A stretch of DNA of 64,000 bases from Tetradesmus obliquus (taxonomy: Eukaryota > Chlorophyta > Chlorophyceae > Sphaeropleales > Scenedesmaceae), in the NCBI GenBank assembly GCA_030272155.1, contig CP126195.1:5315001-5379000 (forward strand), in the 5' to 3' direction. Shown here one piece after another: positions 60,201 to 64,000 of the stretch. How positions within the stretch are numbered: position 1 is the first letter of the stretch; each line of letters opens with the position of its first letter. The notes beneath the pieces were generated by a model. That model saw nothing but the letters and a program-made list of their open reading frames with translations, did no database searches and was not told where the DNA came from. The position numbers and the translations under genes are program-made.

Positions 60201-63132
60201 ACCGCAGTCGAGCTTCATCCCAGGCATCCTGGGGCAAGAGAGTGTGCTGAAGATCGTGATGAAATCCATCAAAATAGACACAGAAACCTACCATTGCGAT
60301 CTGCCCTCGGAGTACACAGCTGTTGAGATCTTCCTCGGTGCGAAGGCATGCTGGCTGATCCCGTGGCATAGGTTGGAAGTGTAGTATCACTGGCAAGGCA
60401 TCATGGTGTCAAACCTTTGCTGATTAGGAAGTCAAGACATATGTAGTTTCAACAAATTCGCTATGCAACTGTACCTTTGCATGACAGTGCATACAGTGCA
60501 CTGTCATGCACTGTCATGCAAAGGTACAGTTGCATAGCGAATTTGTTGAAACTACGTGTTGCATACAGTGCACTGTACCTTTGCATGACAGTGCAGCCCT
60601 GGCAGCATTGCAATCCGACCGCTCAGGTTTGGTGAGCTTACCAGGCTTGAGGCAAGGACATTGCATGCGCGCATTGAATGTACTGCACCACTTCGCCATC
60701 TATGGATGTTTGTCTCCCTGTCTGCTTCTGCAGAGTTCCACAAGGACGTGGCAAAGGATGCAGTGAAGTTCGTGGTTGAAGCCCACGAGGTCATGGAGGA
60801 GGCAATCATTGGGCTGCTGAAGATCCACCTGAACCCTGACGGTGACGGCGTGGGTGTGTGCAAGGCGCCCGAGCTAGCAACCGCTGCCACGGCCGCTGTA
60901 AAGCAGGTGCTGCTCACCTACCAGGAGCCACTGTGTGAAGCTGTTGAGGATTTGACGCACGCTTACACCTACGTGGTGGAGACCCTGCACTCCGAGGTGT
61001 GCCACACCCATGCACATGTTGCTATTCTTGGTTCGGTGGCGTCATGACGTGTGACGTGTGTGACGTCACTCCTAAAGATTTAGATCAAAGCCATGTACAA
61101 GCAAACTTCTTGGTATCAGCAGCTTGCACTGGCAGCAACATGCAGACCATACCGCTGCTGCTGCGGCAGCAACTTGCTGCCATTGCCACTGCTTGACACC
61201 AGCTGTTCCAGTATTCATACTTAATGCTGTACCCATGTTGTTCCTTGGTTCTTCTTTGCAGTTTCGGTCGCCTTTCATGGATGCTTTACATGCATGTAAC
61301 CACTCTCAATTCGTAATTGCCCGCCACACTGCTTCTTCAGGTGCTGTACGAGACCTACCGGCGGCTGCTGGTGCTGGCCTCCGGCATCATAGTGACCGAG
61401 CAGGACCCCGCCACGGCTCAGGTGGGCCAGGCGAGGGAGAGGGTGAACGGCAGCGCGCCTGACATGGCAACACAGATTAGCAAGGTGAGTGTCAGCAGCA
61501 GTTCACCAGCTGTTCTCAGGACAGACTGGCCATGTTGGTCTGTCAACATAAGCGTTTCGTAGCCCTGACAGGGGCTACAAATACCTGCTGCTGCGGTGCG
61601 GCCTGGGACAACACAAGTGCTGCAGCACACACACATGTAGAGGCAGCAACCATTAACCCTTTACCCGCGGCCAAGGGAAACTAACTTAAGGGTGCCAAAA
61701 CACTCAAACTGGAACTTCTCAGCCCTCCAGAGGCCAGTAGCCACCAAACTTGGAGGTGTTGTACACCATACCTTAATTGACCATGTGACGTGGTGTGGTA
61801 GGGTTTAGCTCCGTTCTGGTGGCTAAACCCCACATAACACTAGGGTGCAGTGTGTCGCAATGTTTCCCTGTCTATGGCAGTTGGACTGGACTTGAATAGA
61901 TGCATGCTGCATGAAGGACGAATGCACGTCAGGGTGCATGCGTTTGGATAAAGCAATTGCAGCAAGCAATGGTTGTGCAGGATGCTAGCGTGCTAAATTC
62001 CTACACCCATAGACCAGTGGTCTTCCAGCGGCTGACATGATGGGGGCAGCAGCTGTGACTGCAACTCAAGGCTGCTGGCGTACGAGCTAGATCCAGTGTC
62101 ATGACAGTGTTAACACATGTGCGTGCAGTGTACACGGCGCGCTTTTTCAGGGGTTGTTGATTCTTTGCTGAGTGAAGTTTGTTTTCATGCGTTATGACGC
62201 ATCTTGCACTGCAGATGAAGGCCTTTGCGCAGGGAAACAGCTCAGACGGTTCTGGGTCCTCTGGCACCGGCGCAATTGTAGCCAGCGTGGTTGGGGGGGT
62301 GACGCAAGCAGCACTGTTCCCTGTGCTGGGCCCCTTTGCTGGCCCGCTTGGCGCGGGTGTGGGATTCCTGGTGGAGCAGGCATGGGACGCGTTCCGTGAC
62401 GTGCTCAACAAGTACAAGGCTGAGTACAAAGCGAGGAAGGTGCAGCTGGGCTCCAGCCTGCCAGGTGAGTGTTGGAGCTGCAGCTAGCCTTCCCTGTTTA
62501 GTACCAGTCTTTGCTTTGCATACCCTCCACTTAACACAGATGCAGGGGACCTCCTTGCATGGGGAAGACAGGTGTGTTGCAACTGCCGCTGTGGCATATA
62601 ACCTGCCATGCCAGGACTCCCAGCTCGAAGCCTGTAGTAGTGTGACGCTATGTGCTAATGCCTCCAACCGTGATTGGCGCAGTGTACGACAAAAAAAAGC
62701 ACTGCAGTTCTTTGCACACGGTCCAGACTGCTCAGCATTGTTTGTAAGTGCAAATGGTGTTCAGGCAACTAGAAGTCCGCAGACGTAACATGTAGGTTCC
62801 AGCAAACAAGACGCGTCGAAAGCTAGCCATGGCTCAACATTGGTTACTATCAACAAACATGCTGCATGCTCGTAGTACCATGGCAGCAACTGCAATAATA
62901 CCAAGGGGCTGTATACGTTGAAGATGTGTATCTGACAGCTTTGTTTGCTGTCACTGCTGTTGCAGACTACGATGTCAGCTTGTTTGAGAAGGACATGGTG
63001 CCCCTGCCCTGGCCTAAGGGCGCAGGTGTGTGTGGTAAACCAAGCTTCTCATGAATGACGATGTCCTGCAACTGTTAGAGAACGACAGGCATCAGGCCAG
63101 CATCAGCAGCAGCAGCAGCAGCCGCCGCCGCC

Positions 63133-63172
<40 letters not shown>

Positions 63173-63814
63173 GTGCGTCTATGATTTAGTCACGCATGAA
63201 CCACCCATGAGAAGCACGGCACAGAACCGATGATCAGGTGCTGCTGCGAAACGTGAAGCCACACAATGCTGAGACACAATGCTGAGTCATTTCATTTGTG
63301 CCAGCAACACCACAACATGTGTGCTGGCGCTCGTTGCACCGCAGACCCCATGACTTCCTTCGAGCTGATGTGCAAGATGATGAACTGCGACCCAGGCTAT
63401 GTGGTGGAGGCGCTGGGCCGCTACTACGAGGCTTTCGGGAAAAAGCTCGAGGAGAAGCAGCCGGATGGAACGTCCCTGTCCAGCAAATTTGACGCCGTGC
63501 AGCTGCAGCGGCAGCTGATCGCGTGCCTCAGCCGCATGCTGTGCACGCACCACTCCATGACAGAGTCTGTGACGAAGCTGGTGCGCATGCGGCTGATGTC
63601 CACGCACATCTCACAGGAGCGTCCTGACAGGCCGGGGCTGTCCCTGCCAGCCAAGCTGGACACGCTGCTGCTGCAGCAGCTCAAGGCCAACCACCAGGGC
63701 CAGCTGCTGCCGCTGCTGGTGACGAAGCAGACGCTCGAGGCCAGGGCCAAGCTGAGGCAGCAGAAAGTAGGCGTGGAAGAGGCAATGAAGCACCTGCAGA
63801 AGGCTTTTGAATAG
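55821..63814 (+). CDS. Divergent dynamin-family large GTPase
   Basis: Exons 56108-56385, 56686-56915, 58366-58658, 58918-59103, 59435-59659, 60208-60337, 60734-60996, 61341-61484, 62215-62464, 62966-63025 and 63345-63814 join in phase. A candidate first exon at 55821-55835 (MATRL) gives about 847 aa; the start is the weakest part. G1 is GDQSTGKSSLL, the G2 Thr is in DDTVTRAP, and G3 is DLPG split by intron 2. In G4 the expected TKxD reads TMAD, losing the guanine-contacting Lys. A helical middle/stalk region follows. A long Gly/Ala hydrophobic block (62262-62376, from GAIVASVVGGV to GAGVGFLV) could insert in a membrane, and a GED-like helical end closes at the stop 63814. Dynamin relatives remodel membranes in division or fusion; the target membrane is unknown, and no clear targeting peptide or PH domain is seen. 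Introns contain a TIR element and a hairpin. Confidence 0.88.
56935..57023. repeat. Long interrupted (CTG)n tract, intronic
   Basis: About 90 bp of CTG units with CCG and TTC interruptions, beginning 20 bp after the donor of dynamin exon 3 (numbering 55821-55835 as exon 1; donor at 56916). It is the longest trinucleotide tract in the window. Confidence 0.9.
57189..57971. mobile_element. Non-autonomous TIR element (MITE-like)
   Basis: A 783-bp AT-rich island in a dynamin intron, bounded by imperfect terminal inverted repeats of about 28 bp. The left end begins TACCGTAGTGACACATGATG; the reverse complement of the right end begins TACCGTAGTAACGCTTGATG, with both continuing into a TTGACA-like block. 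The outer TA may be a target duplication. No transposase frame is visible. A (CTG)n tract (57561-57609) and a GC-rich piece lie inside. Confidence 0.7.
60171..60201. repeat. (CTG)n microsatellite at a splice acceptor
   Basis: About ten CTG units ending a few bases before the acceptor of the dynamin exon at 60208, taking the place of a normal polypyrimidine tract. Confidence 0.9.
60439..60559. repeat. Near-perfect long hairpin (foldback)
   Basis: The 49-bp arms 60443-60491 and 60507-60555 are exact reverse complements, separated by a 15-base loop that itself contains the palindrome CAGTGCACTG. A few more pairs, including G-U, extend the stem outward. A third partial copy follows at about 60560-60598. 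It is located in a dynamin intron (60338-60733). Confidence 0.95.
61485..62214. other. 730-bp dynamin intron with unexplained sequence
   Basis: An intron between the exons ending at 61484 and starting at 62215. Its middle (61650-61860) has a short inverted match (GGGTTTAG / CTAAACCC around 61801-61830) and composition unlike the CTG-rich introns nearby. No gene is seen. Confidence 0.4.
63104..63171. repeat. (CAG)n/(CGC)n microsatellite, intronic
   Basis: CAG units interrupted by a short CCGCCG block in the last intron of the dynamin gene (63026-63344). Confidence 0.9.
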
Positions 63815-64000
63815 GTACGCTGCAGGTGGTGCGGCTGCCACAGTGCAGCAGCGGCAGCTCTGATGGTTGGCACAGCTGTTACACAGTGAAGATCGTGCAA
63901 GGCATGCATGAAGACGTGAAAAGGCAGGATTATGTTGAAAATGTCTGCATCTCCTGCAGTTGGTGCTGCGCCTGTCAAGCATATGTATGATTAGCGAGCG
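63815..64000. other. Downstream of dynamin stop
   Basis: The window ends 186 bp after the stop codon; this is probably 3' UTR. No further gene is seen. Confidence 0.4.

Overview
The window is nuclear DNA of a eukaryote, most likely a green alga, perhaps Sphaeropleales/Scenedesmaceae-like; this lineage is inferred, not demonstrated. The evidence is GT-AG introns in almost every gene, pervasive CAG/CTG trinucleotide tracts giving Ser/Ala/Gln-rich protein segments, a plastid-type rhodanese with a transit-like leader, TGTAA motifs near gene ends, and a plant/alga/animal-style bifunctional PFK-2/FBPase-2. No rRNA, tRNA, CRISPR array or prokaryotic operon structure was seen.

Layout. 0.5-3.6 kb (-): chloroplast-type rhodanese-domain protein (7 exons, 253 aa). 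5.0-11.0 kb (-): spinster-like MFS transporter (10 exons, 817 aa). 11.7-14.2 kb (+): DnaJ C-terminal-domain protein without a visible J domain (5 exons, 395 aa), divergent from the transporter. 14.2-22.3 kb: no convincing gene; strand composition flips near 17.5 kb, as expected for two long convergent 3' regions, and a 44-bp minisatellite lies at 19.6 kb. 22.3-29.8 kb and 33.7-41.8 kb (-): tandem paralogous receptor-like kinases with signal peptide, beta-helix-like ectodomain, membrane segment and TKL-type kinase domain, separated by a poorly resolved region that may hold another gene. 42.7-50.4 kb (+): PFK-2/FBPase-2 (12 exons, 634 aa), divergent from the second kinase. 52.9-54.2 kb (-): armadillo-repeat protein. 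55.8-63.8 kb (+): divergent dynamin-family GTPase (about 12 exons, about 847 aa), with a TIR element and a long perfect hairpin in its introns.

For the rhodanese, transporter, DnaJ, PFK-2/FBPase-2 and dynamin genes I chose exon boundaries by hand so that every junction is GT-AG and the summed coding length is a whole number of codons. Kinase exon boundaries are approximate.

The most unusual feature is a recurring architecture I call exon echoes. At most multi-exon loci here, the introns carry one to several degenerate direct copies of a neighbouring exon edge, often with its splice site and some flanking intron. Examples are five copies at 45.55-46.1 kb, a duplicated stop-containing terminal exon at 0.37/0.49 kb, and echoes shared by both kinase paralogs. 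They look like snapshots of tandem segmental duplication across splice junctions and could feed alternative splicing or intron gain. The genes have unrelated housekeeping and signalling roles; nothing suggests a single operon-like pathway.
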